NCBI RefSeq assembly: GCF_016583625.1
Contig: NZ_NRRN01000019.1
Location: 1-55,660, forward strand
Reading direction: 5' to 3'
Source: Halorhodospira abdelmalekii
GTDB taxonomy: Bacteria > Pseudomonadota > Gammaproteobacteria > Nitrococcales > Halorhodospiraceae
Length of the DNA stretch: 55,660 bases
The notes under the pieces were generated by a model. That model did no database searches and had not been told where the DNA came from. It worked only from the letters and a program-made list of their open reading frames with translations. Position numbers and translations under genes: made by a program. Position 1 is the first letter of the stretch; each line of letters starts with the position of its first letter. This document shows, piece by piece, positions 32,102 to 40,091 of the stretch.

Positions 32102-32465
32102 TGCTACGCAGCTCAAGGCGGTGATCAAAGCACTATCCGAGCGTGACCCCGAGGCAGAGGTCTGCACCGACTCCAAGGGCCACCCGGAGCCGGACACTGG
32201 CTTGCGGGACAATGAGAACGTGCCCCTGGGAGAGTCGGTCTTCGACTACTTCGAGCGCGAGGTGCTGCCGCACGTCCCGGATGCCTGGATCGACGAGAGC
32301 AAGCGCGAGGCACAGGATGGCGACATCGGCGTCGTCGGCTTCGAGATTCCCTTCAACCGACACTTCTACAAGTTCACCCCGCCGCGCCCACTGGAGGAGA
32401 TCGACGCCGACCTGAAGGTCTGCACCGACCGGATCAAGCGGATGATTGAGGAGTTTTCGGCGTGA
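32085..32465 (+). pseudogene. hsdM: C-terminal fragment of a type I restriction-modification DNA methyltransferase (HsdM)
   Basis: About 126 residues: TATQLKAVIKALSERDPEAEVC, then LRDNENVPLGESVFDYFEREVLPHVPDAWIDESK, GFEIPFNRHFYKFTPPRPLEEIDADLK and the helical end DRIKRMIEEFSA. This is the known end of HsdM subunits. The N-terminal part, including the SAM-binding and NPPF motifs, is missing. An hsdS start lies downstream at 33172, so this is the rest of an hsd operon. Confidence 0.8.
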
Positions 32466-32544
32466 GCCATGGGTTGTCATTTCGTTGCGGGAACATAACC
32501 CCAGAGGTATATTCACATGGTAGTCTTGGGACAGGAGCGTGGCG

Positions 32545-32727
32545 GTGCAGAGCAGAGACCTGATCAAGGCACTGGAAGCTGACGGCTGGTATCTCGACCG
32601 TATCAAGGGCAGTCATCGCGTCTTCAAGCATCCAACCAGGCCCGGATCGATTCCAGTGCCACACCCGAAGAAGGATCTGCCCATCGGTACCGTCAACAGC
32701 ATCATGAAGCAAGCGGGGCTGAAGTAG
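32545..32727 (+). CDS. hicA: HicA family toxin
   Basis: A 60-aa protein reading SRDLIKALEADGWYLDRIKG then SHRVFKHPTRPGSIPVPHPK and a tail LPIGTVNSIMKQAGLK. This is the double-stranded RNA-binding-like fold of HicA with the catalytic histidine in GSHRVFKHP. HicA cleaves RNA when free of HicB. Start taken at GTG 32545, 7 bases after GGAG; a GTG at 32539 is too close. Encoded before hicB, inside what was an hsdM-hsdS operon. Confidence 0.9.
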   Translation: MQSRDLIKALEADGWYLDRIKGSHRVFKHPTRPGSIPVPHPKKDLPIGTVNSIMKQAGLK

Positions 32728-32764
32728 CCCTGCGTCCAGGTTTCCCCTATGCAGGAGAGAGAGC

Positions 32765-33175
32765 ATGCAGTATCCCATCGCTATCGAATGGGGTGATGAA
32801 CACACCGCCACCGGCATCGTGTTCCCGGATATTCCGGGCGCGATCACCGCCGGCGATACTGTAGAGCAGGCCTACGAGATGGCCGTCGAGGTCGCGCATA
32901 TTCAGTTGGAAGAACTCGCCTCGGCGGGGAAGGCGATTCCCATGCCTGGGAACATCGCCAAGCACCGCCAGAACCCCGAGTTCGCCGGCTGGGGGTGGGG
33001 GTTGATCGAGATCGACATCACCCCCTATCTGGGCAAGACGGAAAAGGTCAACGTCACACTGCCTGGCCGTGTGGTGAAGCAGATCGATCAATATGTGACC
33101 CTGCACGGCATCAAGAGCCGCTCGGCCTTCCTGACCCGAGCCGCCTTGCATGAGCTGGAGCGCAACGCGGAATGA
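32765..33175 (+). CDS. hicB: HicB family antitoxin
   Basis: A 136-aa protein: degenerate RNase-H-like domain (MQYPIAIEWGDEHTATGIVFPDIPGAITAGDTVEQAYEMAVE) and a C-terminal ribbon-helix-helix (KVNVTLPGRVVKQIDQYVTLHGIKSRSAFLTRAALHEL). It binds and inhibits HicA and probably represses the pair. The stop overlaps the hsdS fragment start (ATGA). It appears intact. Confidence 0.92.
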   Translation: MQYPIAIEWGDEHTATGIVFPDIPGAITAGDTVEQAYEMAVEVAHIQLEELASAGKAIPMPGNIAKHRQNPEFAGWGWGLIEIDITPYLGKTEKVNVTLPGRVVKQIDQYVTLHGIKSRSAFLTRAALHELERNAE

Positions 33176-33288
33176 GCTTTCCAAGATATCCCGAGTACAA
33201 GGACTCCGGGGTGGAGTGGCTGGGGGAGGTGCCGGCGCATTGGCGGATCCCAAAGCTGAAGCACTTGGCGCGGATTAGAAACGGGTAG
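33172..33288 (+). pseudogene. hsdS: N-terminal fragment of a type I restriction specificity subunit (HsdS)
   Basis: Reads MSFPRYPEYKDSGVEWLGEV, then PAHWRIPKLKHLARIRNG and a TAG stop. The opening is the classic start of HsdS. Just after the stop the frame would continue DYKP, as in intact homologues (NG-x-DYKP), so the stop is a point mutation in what was coding sequence. The gene is then cut by the ISL3-like remnant a few bases later. The overlap with hicB shows that hicAB sat inside the hsd operon. Confidence 0.75.
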
Positions 33289-33299
33289 GACTATAAGCC

Positions 33300-33623
33300 C
33301 GGATTATTTGCACCTTCGCGATCTGTGTGGGTAGCACCGCCATCGTCTCAGGCTACCGCCGAACTACATCTTGTACCGTAGGGTGAGGTCGGCAGATGGG
33401 TGAGCTTGCCGCAGACCAGGTAGCAGATGGTGATCAGGTTCCTGGTGGTGCGGAAAACTCGAGCGCAGCTCTTGGCGACCTGGATCTGACCGTTCATGCC
33501 TTCGACGGAGCCGTTGGACAGACGCGAGTCGAAGGCATTGAGGATGCCCTGCCAGTGCGCCTTGAGCGTCAAAGCCAGGCGCTTGAACGGCTCCAGCCGA
33601 CAGCGCCGGGCCCAGTTGTACCA
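33300..33623 (-). mobile_element. ISL3-family transposase 3' remnant and IS end
   Basis: The minus strand encodes PWYNWARRCRLEPFKRLALTL, KAHWQGILNAFDSRLSNGSV, EGMNGQIQVAKS and RTTRNLITICYLVCGKLTHL, the C-terminal end of ISL3 transposases. The stretch 33303-33340 (TTTGCACCTTCGCG, TGTGTGGGTAGC) looks like the IS terminal repeat. The transposase is cut at 33623 exactly where a Tn3-type inverted repeat begins. Non-functional. Confidence 0.8.
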
Positions 33624-33660
33624 GGGGTCGTCTCAGAAAACGAAAAAATCGTACGCTAAG
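33624..33660 (+). repeat. left Tn3-type terminal inverted repeat
   Basis: Starts GGGGTCGTCTCAGAAAACG and ends AATCGTACGCTAAG. Same as the right copy except for one missing G in the middle, so 37 bases. Its sequence is that of Tn3-family (Tn21/Tn1721-like) 38-bp ends. Confidence 0.85.
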
Positions 33661-33795
33661 ACCTGCAGATAAACGTGATGACTGGCTCGCTATGGTGGGA
33701 TCTATCGTCCAGACAGCCAGCACATAATCAGCCTGCACGAAATCCAGAGAAGTGGCAGCAGGTGACGCGACTGCTTGTTCTACCCCTGCCCCTGC

Positions 33796-34355
33796 TTACA
33801 GACAGAACTCATCCGCCAGCGCATGCACTTCCTCTTGGGTGATCCCCAAGTAGCGCATGGTGACTGCCGGACTGCTGTGAGTCAGAGTCATGCAGATCAG
33901 CTCGATGGGCTTGCCCGTGTTGTGCATGGCCCAGCCTCGGGTTTTGCGCATGCTGTGGGTGTTCAGCCGGAGGCCAATACTGCGCCGTTCACCTACGGCC
34001 TTGAAGGCGCGGGATACCACGGACCGGGACAGGGGCTTGCCGAGTGCCCTGGCCCGGTTGCTCTCGCTCTGAAACAGGTAGACATGATCCGGGCGTTCCC
34101 GCCGGCGCCGGTCGATGACTTCACGGGCAGCGGCATTGATGCGGATGATCCGGCGCTTCTTCGTTTTCCCCTCGACCATTCCAGGGTATCGCCGGCTACC
34201 TGGTCGTAGCGCAGGCTGCGCAGGTCACTGATCCGTAGCGCCAGGTTGATGCCGATTTTCCAGATGTCGGCATATACCTGACCGTGGCCGTCGGCCAAGG
34301 CGTATTCGATGCGCCGGATCTGCTCCGGGGTCTTGGCGGCTTCGACGTGGCTCAT
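33796..34355 (-). pseudogene. tyrosine recombinase, frameshifted
   Basis: The N-terminal part (34355 down to about 34180) reads AAKTPEQIRRIEYALADGHGQVYADIWKIGINLALRISDLRSLRYDQVAGDTLE with the first catalytic arginine in ALRISDL. The second part, in another frame (34179 to 33796), reads GKTKKRRIIRINAAAREVI, then HSMRKTRGWAMHNTGKPIEL (HxxR), LTHSSPAVTMRYLGI (catalytic Tyr). The two overlap at GAATGG near 34178, so one indel breaks the gene. If repaired it would be a compact recombinase of about 185 aa. It is too small and too internal to be the ICE integrase. Confidence 0.75.
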
Positions 34356-34424
34356 GGGCGGGACTCTAATTCACAAAATTAAATTGTGTGAAGTAGAGGC
34401 ACGACCGGCAAGTCTTGTTCTGCT

Positions 34425-34512
34425 GGCTATGGCCAACCGCCGTGGTACGGATCCGTATGCCCGGTGGTGTGGGCGGACGGGAGCCAGCCTCCCTCCGACC
34501 CGATATGAGTCC
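34425..34512 (+). mobile_element. group II intron 3'-end-like remnant
   Basis: GGCCAACCGCCGTGGTACGG, then ATCCGTATGCCCGGTGGTGT, a hairpin GGGAGCCAGCCTCCC and ACCCGAT. This is the pattern of domains V/VI and 3' end of bacterial class C group II introns. There is no reverse transcriptase gene upstream. A similar end lies at 40170-40255. Confidence 0.5.
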
Positions 34513-34564
34513 ATCGGAGACAGATTCCGGTTCTGGACTCTCACGTTTGCAAGGCACTTGCCAG

Positions 34565-34594
34565 TTGATTGCGTTTATATGAAGATGCAATCAA
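34565..34594. promoter_or_regulatory. inverted repeat upstream of the FitAB-type pair
   Basis: TTGATTGC (34565-34572) and GCAATCAA (34587-34594) with 14 bases between, 21 bases before the antitoxin ATG in an AT-rich stretch. FitAB-type complexes bind such inverted repeats; autoregulation is inferred. Confidence 0.55.
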
Positions 34595-34615
34595 TGAGGT
34601 CTTAGGAGTGACAAG

Positions 34616-34873
34616 ATGGCAAGCGTGACCGTAAGAAATTTGCCAGATGAGGTGCACCGTGCGATTCGCGTGCAGGCTGCCCATCACGGCCGCAGCACCG
34701 AGGCGGAAATACGCGCCATTCTGGAAGCCGCAGCCCGGCCGCCCGAGCGCGTCAAACTCGGTTCCATGCTGGTATCCATCGCCCGCGAGGCAGGTGAAAT
34801 GACCGATGCCGAAGTCGAGCACCTCAACCAGCTCCGCGACAAGACGCCGGCCGAACCGATGGGTTTCGAATGA
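34616..34873 (+). CDS. FitA-like ribbon-helix-helix antitoxin
   Basis: An 85-aa protein: MASVTVRNLPDEVHRAIRVQAAHHGRSTEAEIRAILEAAA is an Arc/FitA ribbon-helix-helix domain. The tail (DAEVEHLNQLRDKTPAEPMGF) should occupy the toxin's active site. The ATG follows TTAGGAG. It overlaps the toxin start by 4 bases (ATGA), the usual arrangement. It lies inside the Tn3-type cassette. Confidence 0.9.
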   Translation: MASVTVRNLPDEVHRAIRVQAAHHGRSTEAEIRAILEAAARPPERVKLGSMLVSIAREAGEMTDAEVEHLNQLRDKTPAEPMGFE

Positions 34874-35295
34874 TCGTCCTGGATACCAACGTCATTTCGG
34901 AGTTGTGGAGGGTCGAGCCGGATCCCAACGTGCTGGCCTGGATCGACGCACAGACGGTTGAAACGCTCTACCTTTCGGTCATCACCGTGGCCGAGCTGCG
35001 CTATGGTCTTGCCACGATGCCAGAGGGCAGGCGTTGCACGATCTACCAGGAGCGTCTGGAGCATGATGTGTTGCCGATCTTTGGGGACCGCGTGCTGCCC
35101 TTTGATCTGGCTGCCTCTCAAGCCTATGCCGACTTGATGGCGCGGGCGAGGACGGGAGGGAAGGCAATTGGCCAGGCGGATGGTTATATCGCCGCCACTG
35201 CCGCTGTTCACGGTTTGATGGTCGCAACACGGGACGTCAGTCCTTTTGATGCGGCTCAGCTGAAAACCATCAATCCGTGGGAAGTCGGGGCATGA
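34870..35295 (+). CDS. FitB/VapC-like PIN-domain toxin
   Basis: A 141-aa PIN-domain RNase. Acidic catalytic residues are in LDTNVISEL (Asp5), VAELRYGL (Glu44 region), GQADGYIAATA (Asp near 103) and VATRDVSPFD (Asp near 120). Length is typical. Translationally coupled to the antitoxin, which should inhibit it. It appears intact. Followed by a strong hairpin (35333-35375). Confidence 0.92.
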   Translation: MIVLDTNVISELWRVEPDPNVLAWIDAQTVETLYLSVITVAELRYGLATMPEGRRCTIYQERLEHDVLPIFGDRVLPFDLAASQAYADLMARARTGGKAIGQADGYIAATAAVHGLMVATRDVSPFDAAQLKTINPWEVGA

Positions 35296-35332
35296 CGGGG
35301 CTTCCGGGACCAGAAAAATCGGCAAAACGAAC

Positions 35333-35375
35333 GAGTTGAGCCTCCCCCGGCTTTAGCCGTGGGGAGGCTCAACTC
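35333..35375 (+). terminator. strong hairpin after the PIN toxin, resembling an IS200/IS605 right end
   Basis: GAGTTGAGCCTCCCC (35333-35347) and GGGGAGGCTCAACTC (35361-35375) pair perfectly, with an inner CGGC-TTTA-GCCG stem. It could terminate the FitAB message, although no T-tract follows. The CCCCGGCTTTAGCCGTGGGG core is like hairpins at the ends of IS200/IS605-type elements, so it may be an IS scar. Confidence 0.6.
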
Positions 35376-35436
35376 TGGCGCAGCAGCGCCAAGATCGGCG
35401 CTGGCAAGTTCAGGCCGCTACGGTCATTGCGACCGG

Positions 35437-35474
35437 CTTAGCGTACGATTTTTTCCGTTTTCTGAGACGACCCC
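35437..35474 (-). repeat. right Tn3-type terminal inverted repeat
   Basis: On the minus strand it reads GGGGTCGTCTCAGAAAACGG and then AAAAAATCGTACGCTAAG, a full 38-bp Tn3-family end. Partner of 33624-33660 in opposite orientation. Confidence 0.88.
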
Positions 35475-35819
35475 TGGCTGAGCTCGAGAAAGGGCTTATG
35501 GTAGGGTATCGGTCGCCGAATCATCCCTAAAAATCCAGCGCGCCGGAAAAAAGCAACCCCTCGCGGTGCGCTGATCTGACGGGAAGCGGGAGGGGTGTTG
35601 TTACCAACAGTTTCGCCTTGTTTGGGCTCGTTGTCAACCGGTCGGCTACGATCCGGCCCCGGCCAAGTTGGTGGCGATGGTTCATGCCGACAACTCCTCA
35701 ATTATCGACCACAGGCGGCACACAAATTGCAGTAAGAGCGTCCACAGCGCGCCCTGTCGGCTTTGTACAGGATGTACCCGCTAGAACCTTACAGCTGAAA
35801 CCAGCAAGCTCCCTCACAG
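35475..35819. other. no recognisable gene
   Basis: 345 bases right of the Tn3-type end. Open frames on both strands are short and unlike known proteins, and it does not continue the interrupted ISL3 transposase. Confidence 0.4.
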
Positions 35820-36163
35820 TCGCTCAATGCGATGGCCAAATCTCGATTTGGCCGCTCCTGCTCGGGAAGTTCTGGATGCAGTGCCCAAGGATGTTCTCGC
35901 GCGTATGGCGGCCTTCCTGCACCTGACCACTGCGTATATCGCGCCATTGAGCGTAACTTGCCCGAGGAGGCGCGGTTCTTGTGCCGATAGGATGCCTTAT
36001 ACCGGCGTGCCGAGCCGATCGTGGATATGCCGGATACGACGCTCGATCTCCCCTTCCGCGTGCTCCAGCAGAACAATGGGCGACTCTCCAAGCGCGCCCG
36101 TACCAGGGAGTGGCGGCGCTGACTGAAGCTGAGGTTGCGGCTGCGGCCGCTGAACGGATCTAG
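35820..36163 (+). pseudogene. degenerate C-terminal remnant, possibly of a Fic-type protein
   Basis: Pieces in successive frames read CVYRAIERNLPEEARFLCR-stop-DALYRRAEPIVDMPDTTLDL then PFRVLQQNNGRLSKRARTREW, and after a frameshift VAALTEAEVAAAAAERI. From memory this succession resembles the C-terminal region of some Fic-family proteins. At least one stop and one frameshift make it non-functional. Confidence 0.35.
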
Positions 36164-36187
36164 TGCAATCTGTTCTATCGGTCGCGG

Positions 36188-37918
36188 TCAGGTAGAGCGA
36201 TTGATGGCTTCCCGTAACGCCCGCTGAAAGGCCGAGTGCCGCGGGTACAGAGAACGGATCCGCTGCAAGAACTGCTCGCCGGCGCGAGGTTGGCTTCGAG
36301 CGCAGGCCGTCTCGTAGCATGCGGCGACGACGCCGGCCGCACGAGGGTAGGCGCGGCGGTGTTGATTGCCGACAATGCCGTCGCACCGAGCTGCCGCTGC
36401 CTCCATGCACCACGCTAGCCACGTTTCAGTCTCTTTCGCGGACAGAGGGCGCTGCGCCAGTGATTGCGCCAGCGCGACCCGGTAGCCCTGGGCCAGCGTC
36501 TCGGTGCCGAACTGATCCCGCTGCGGAACCCGCTCTCCGTTGGGGAGTGCATACGTCGTGGTCACGTCGGCACGCTGCCAGGCACCTGCGGCCACTGTCG
36601 CCGACCAGAGTTCCGTGGTCATAGGGCCGGGTTCAGCGCCATCCGCACTAGACAGGGCCATCAGCGCAGAGATGAAGACCACCGACTGGGCATTTGTTCC
36701 TCTCGACCAGCCCAACGAATCGGCCTCCTCCGCCAATGTTCTGGCGCGATCCCATTGCCCGGCGAGCAGGGCGGCAAGGGCTGCTGCGGGTCCGTTGGTG
36801 TATTTTTGGGAGAGTGACGGGCCTGTCAGCTCAGCCCCAGGAGTGCCGCATTGGGGCCGCAGGGACTCATCGCCTCTCGAGCCGTTGGCCGTGAGGTGTT
36901 CTACCGCCCTGACAAGCCACGCCGCCTGGTCATCGGCGTTGCCGAGCGCTTGCCAGAGTGCCAGCAGGCGATCTGTCGTCGGATCGGTCAGGAAGGCGTC
37001 GTAGCGCAGCCGCGCCAGCAAGGTCTCGTCGGCCGGGTCCACTGCGTGCGCCACGAGGTCGGCCAGCTCGGCCCGAATCTGTGCCCGAGGGGGGAAGCAC
37101 TCAGCCGCAGCGCGCTCGATCTCGATGGCCCGCGCTGCGTCTCTTTGCTGGATCGCCATGCCCACGGCATCAAGCCAGGCCAGGGGGCGCTTAATGCCAT
37201 CCCGGTACGCCAACGCCGCTAGGCCATCAATGCCGTGGCGCTCCTGCGTTGCCGCGCGCAGCCAAAGATCGCCGAGCGGGTCGAAACGCCCCTCTAGCGC
37301 GGAGAGTAGCTGATGCAGCGTGGTATCCCAGGCCGGTAGGGTGGCTCTGCTGGCCTCGGCGATCTCACGCAGGGTGATATACAGCGTGCTTGGTTGCCCT
37401 GAGAACCCGACAAAGCGGACTCGCTCCGCTGCTTCGCAGAGGGCCATCGGGCGGTCCTCCGTGTTGGTCGCCAGATAGACCGAGCGTAGATACCGGGCGG
37501 CGTGCTCGCGCGCACGCTCCGGATCCTCTTCCTCGAGTCTCGGTGCGCGCCCGAACTCATCCTCAAAATCGATTAGCTCCCAGACCTGCTCGTACCCCGC
37601 CCGCGCGCACTCGGCACGCCCGTGCTCAAGCTCGTTGCCGATCCGCTCCAGGGTGCTATCCACTAGAGGGATCACGTCGGCGAACGGCCCGAGCGTATCT
37701 TCGTCCTCATCGGGGAACGGGGGGGTCATCTCGGCCTCCCACTTCGCCGCCACAATCGCTTGCCGCAGTTCCTGAATAACGGCGTCGAGATCAATGGCCC
37801 AATCGCTGGGGTCAGTACCGGAGCCACCCTTGGAGTCTTCGCCGCCAAGCGCGTCACGAATCCGCCCCAGAAACAGCGCCCGCTCCCGTGGATGGCAGTC
37901 ATCGGCCATGGTGTGCAA
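36188..37918 (-). CDS. hypothetical helical-repeat protein, probably 5'-truncated by a frameshift
   Basis: A 576-aa acidic, alanine- and tryptophan-rich helical protein of TPR-like style, with no known motif. The annotated start is a TTG (37918). Coding-like sequence continues upstream in the same frame (HQSLHNQLAALLADQDTEALRSL) to a run of nine G (37995-38003), beyond which another frame continues with TARTLFVRVLADWLAVRKRLNQKPEYGSRRIDM. So the real gene began near or beyond 38107 and is broken or switchable at the homopolymer. Function unknown; I could not place its family. Confidence 0.55.
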   Translation of the reverse strand: MHTMADDCHPRERALFLGRIRDALGGEDSKGGSGTDPSDWAIDLDAVIQELRQAIVAAKWEAEMTPPFPDEDEDTLGPFADVIPLVDSTLERIGNELEHGRAECARAGYEQVWELIDFEDEFGRAPRLEEEDPERAREHAARYLRSVYLATNTEDRPMALCEAAERVRFVGFSGQPSTLYITLREIAEASRATLPAWDTTLHQLLSALEGRFDPLGDLWLRAATQERHGIDGLAALAYRDGIKRPLAWLDAVGMAIQQRDAARAIEIERAAAECFPPRAQIRAELADLVAHAVDPADETLLARLRYDAFLTDPTTDRLLALWQALGNADDQAAWLVRAVEHLTANGSRGDESLRPQCGTPGAELTGPSLSQKYTNGPAAALAALLAGQWDRARTLAEEADSLGWSRGTNAQSVVFISALMALSSADGAEPGPMTTELWSATVAAGAWQRADVTTTYALPNGERVPQRDQFGTETLAQGYRVALAQSLAQRPLSAKETETWLAWCMEAAAARCDGIVGNQHRRAYPRAAGVVAACYETACARSQPRAGEQFLQRIRSLYPRHSAFQRALREAINRST

Positions 37919-38109
37919 CAGCGAGCGCAGAGCCTCGGTATCCTGGTCGGCGAGAAGGGCGGCGAGTTGGTTGTGCAGGGATTGGTGGGTCAGTGGGGGG
38001 GGGCATGTCGATCCTCCGGGAGCCGTACTCGGGTTTTTGGTTCAAGCGCTTACGCACCGCCAGCCAATCCGCTAACACACGCACAAACAGAGTACGCGCC
38101 GTCTCTTCG

Positions 38110-38790
38110 TCCAGGGGGCTCAGTACCCTTCGTCGAGCTGGCGTAGACTACGGTTAGTCCGATTCATGGTGCAGCATCGGTTGCGTCGTCCATCATGGGT
38201 CAGCAGTCCAGGGCTTTCAATGTGCGAGCTTGTGAGCTGATAATCAAAGACCTGAAGAACTTCCTGGAGCTTCCGTTGGGGAGCGCTGGTCGCTGAGACA
38301 GCCGTACCATCAAGCAGTTGCAGGTGGGCAGCAGGGACTGACCGTGGATTTCGGCGGCCGCAAGCCCGCAGCCGCTATTTCTCCCGCGCTTGAAATCGCA
38401 GGTTGCATTGTGGAGCACCGATGAAACGAGTGACCGAGGTAGAGGCTCTGCTGTAAGAGGCTCACTTCTTCCGATCTGCTGGCTCCATGGTCTCGAAGGG
38501 TAAGGCCTCTTCGTGGTGTCCACTTTGTTACACTGTGGGGCTTCGGTACAGCGGCTGGGACTGGAATGCGCATAGGAGATAGCGGCGCTATGTACGCACG
38601 CGCGCTTCACGCATTGACCCGGCACCATGGCACCAGGTTGAAATCGGCGGAGAGACACATACCGGGGTGTCGATCATCGCTAAGCAGCGCCCACTTTTTC
38701 AAGAACTGGAGGTGAGGACACCGGAGCAGTCGAACGTCGGCTAAGTTGTGCCAAACCAAATGTGCAGCCCTTGCGAATCAAAAGGTTAAA
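38110..38790. other. non-coding stretch between relics
   Basis: About 680 bases without a supported gene. The longest frame (38200-38658 minus) has no recognisable features. It probably holds more mobile-element debris, since a TnpB relic follows. Confidence 0.4.
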
Positions 38791-39212
38791 TCTGTGACTG
38801 TGGAGCCTGGGTGCACAAGACCTCGACCGCGATCAGCCAAAACCACGCGACGGTGTGTATCGAGGCATTGCAGGTACGGAACATGTCCAAGTCAGCAGCG
38901 GGTACAGCCGAGCAACCGGGCAAAAACGTTCGGGCCAAGTCGGGCGGAACAAGTCCATCCTCGATCAGGGCTGGTTCGAGTTTCGACGCCAACTGGATAA
39001 CAAGCTCCATTGGCGAGGTTGCTGGTTCATCGCCGTGGCGCCGCAAAACACCTGTCGAACCTGCCCGTGCTGTGGTCACGTCTCGGCGGAGAACCGGGAG
39101 ACGCAAGCTCGGTTCCAGTGCGTGGAATGCGGCTTCGAGGAAAACGCCGATGTCGTCGGCGCGATCAATGTTTTAAGGGCGGAGCACGCCCGGTTCGCCT
39201 GTGAAGTGAGCG
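38790..39212 (+). pseudogene. TnpB (IS200/IS605 OrfB) C-terminal remnant, frameshifted
   Basis: Reads VHKTSTAISQNHATVCIEAL, then QVRNMSKSAAGTAEQPGKNV and RAKSG, then, after loss of one base near 38945, RNKSILDQGWFEFRRQLDNK and the zinc ribbon CRTCPCCGHVSAENRETQARF, CVECGFEENADVVGAINVLR. The RuvC third acidic residue (ENADVVGA) is present but the N-terminal two thirds are missing. The end of the element merges into the fic start. Confidence 0.85.
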
Positions 39213-40091
39213 ATGCAGTATCAGGCCGGGGAGGATGTCAAGATACCCAATCTCAAAGCCCTAGGTGGACTCGACCGCGATCTGCAACAGTCGTTGTTGA
39301 GCCAGATCCGCGACCTCTGGACCCATACCTCCACCGCCCTGGAGGGTAACAGCCTCACCCTGGGCGAGACCAAGTTCGTCATCGAGGAGGGGCTGACGGT
39401 CTCCGGCAAGCCGTTGAAGGATCACCAGGAGGTGACGGGGCATGCCCGGGCCATCGAACTGATCTACAAGGCGCTGGGCGGGGAAGTCACGGAATCGCAC
39501 TTGTTTGACCTGCACCGGGCGGTGCAATCAGAACTCGTGGCGGACATCTACAAGCCCTGCGGGGCCTGGAAGGTGGAGCCCAACGGCACCTATGCCGTCA
39601 CCGAGGAGGGGCGCCAGACCTTCATCGAGTACGCCCCGCCCGAAGACGTGCCCACACTGATGGCGGGGTGGCTGGCCGAGCTCAATCGGCTCGCTGAAGA
39701 GTCCCTGAGCGAGACGGACGCGGTCGATGCCTATGCCAGGTTGCACCTGGGGTTCGTCCACGTACATCCGTTCTGGGACGGCAACGGGCGCCTGGCCCGT
39801 CTGTTGAGCAACATCCCGGTGCTGCGTTCCGGCCATCTGCCGGTGATGATCGATGTGCGCGACCGCAAGGAATACATCGACATCCTGGCCCAATACGAGC
39901 TGGCAAGCGGGCAACTCACGGCCGAAACCGGTGTCTGGCCCGCCGAGGCCCAGGAGGCACCCTTCCGGGCGTTCTGTCAGCGGTCCTACCAGGCAACGCG
40001 GCAACTGGTTGAACAGGCGAGTGAGCAGCAGGCGAGGCGCAACCTTCGCCACAACGCGCACAAACCGCACCCAGACCGGGATGACCGATGA
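39213..40091 (+). CDS. Fic family protein (Fido domain)
   Basis: A 292-aa protein. Inhibitory helix motif STALEGNSLTLGE (residues about 40-52, class II type with the autoinhibitory glutamate) and Fic active site HPFWDGNGRLAR near residue 188. Fic enzymes usually AMPylate proteins with ATP. The start ATG 39213 and the first eight or so codons (MQYQAGED) seem to come from the right end of the TnpB element; homologues start near KIPNLKALGGL. Otherwise complete. Confidence 0.85.
   Translation: MQYQAGEDVKIPNLKALGGLDRDLQQSLLSQIRDLWTHTSTALEGNSLTLGETKFVIEEGLTVSGKPLKDHQEVTGHARAIELIYKALGGEVTESHLFDLHRAVQSELVADIYKPCGAWKVEPNGTYAVTEEGRQTFIEYAPPEDVPTLMAGWLAELNRLAEESLSETDAVDAYARLHLGFVHVHPFWDGNGRLARLLSNIPVLRSGHLPVMIDVRDRKEYIDILAQYELASGQLTAETGVWPAEAQEAPFRAFCQRSYQATRQLVEQASEQQARRNLRHNAHKPHPDRDDR

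Larger units (their letters stand above)
33624..35474. mobile_element. TnpA-less Tn3-type inverted-repeat cassette
   Basis: Bounded by opposed copies of a 38-bp Tn3/Tn21-type terminal repeat, GGGG outermost and CTAAG innermost on both sides. Inside are a tyrosine recombinase (frameshifted), a group II intron end and a FitAB-type toxin-antitoxin pair, but no transposase or resolvase. Flanking 5-mers are TACCA and TGGCT, so no target duplication is seen. It resembles non-autonomous Tn3-derived cassettes that carry passenger genes. Confidence 0.7.

Noticed and set aside
33796-34355. Tyrosine recombinase as the ICE integrase
   Set aside because: It is too short, frameshifted and enclosed by transposon ends far from the element borders.
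33619-35479. 5-bp target duplication around the Tn3-type cassette
   Set aside because: The flanks are TACCA on the left and TGGCT on the right, so no duplication is present.
38200-38658. 152-aa minus-strand open frame
   Set aside because: Composition is not protein-like, no family features, and it lies in mobile-element debris.
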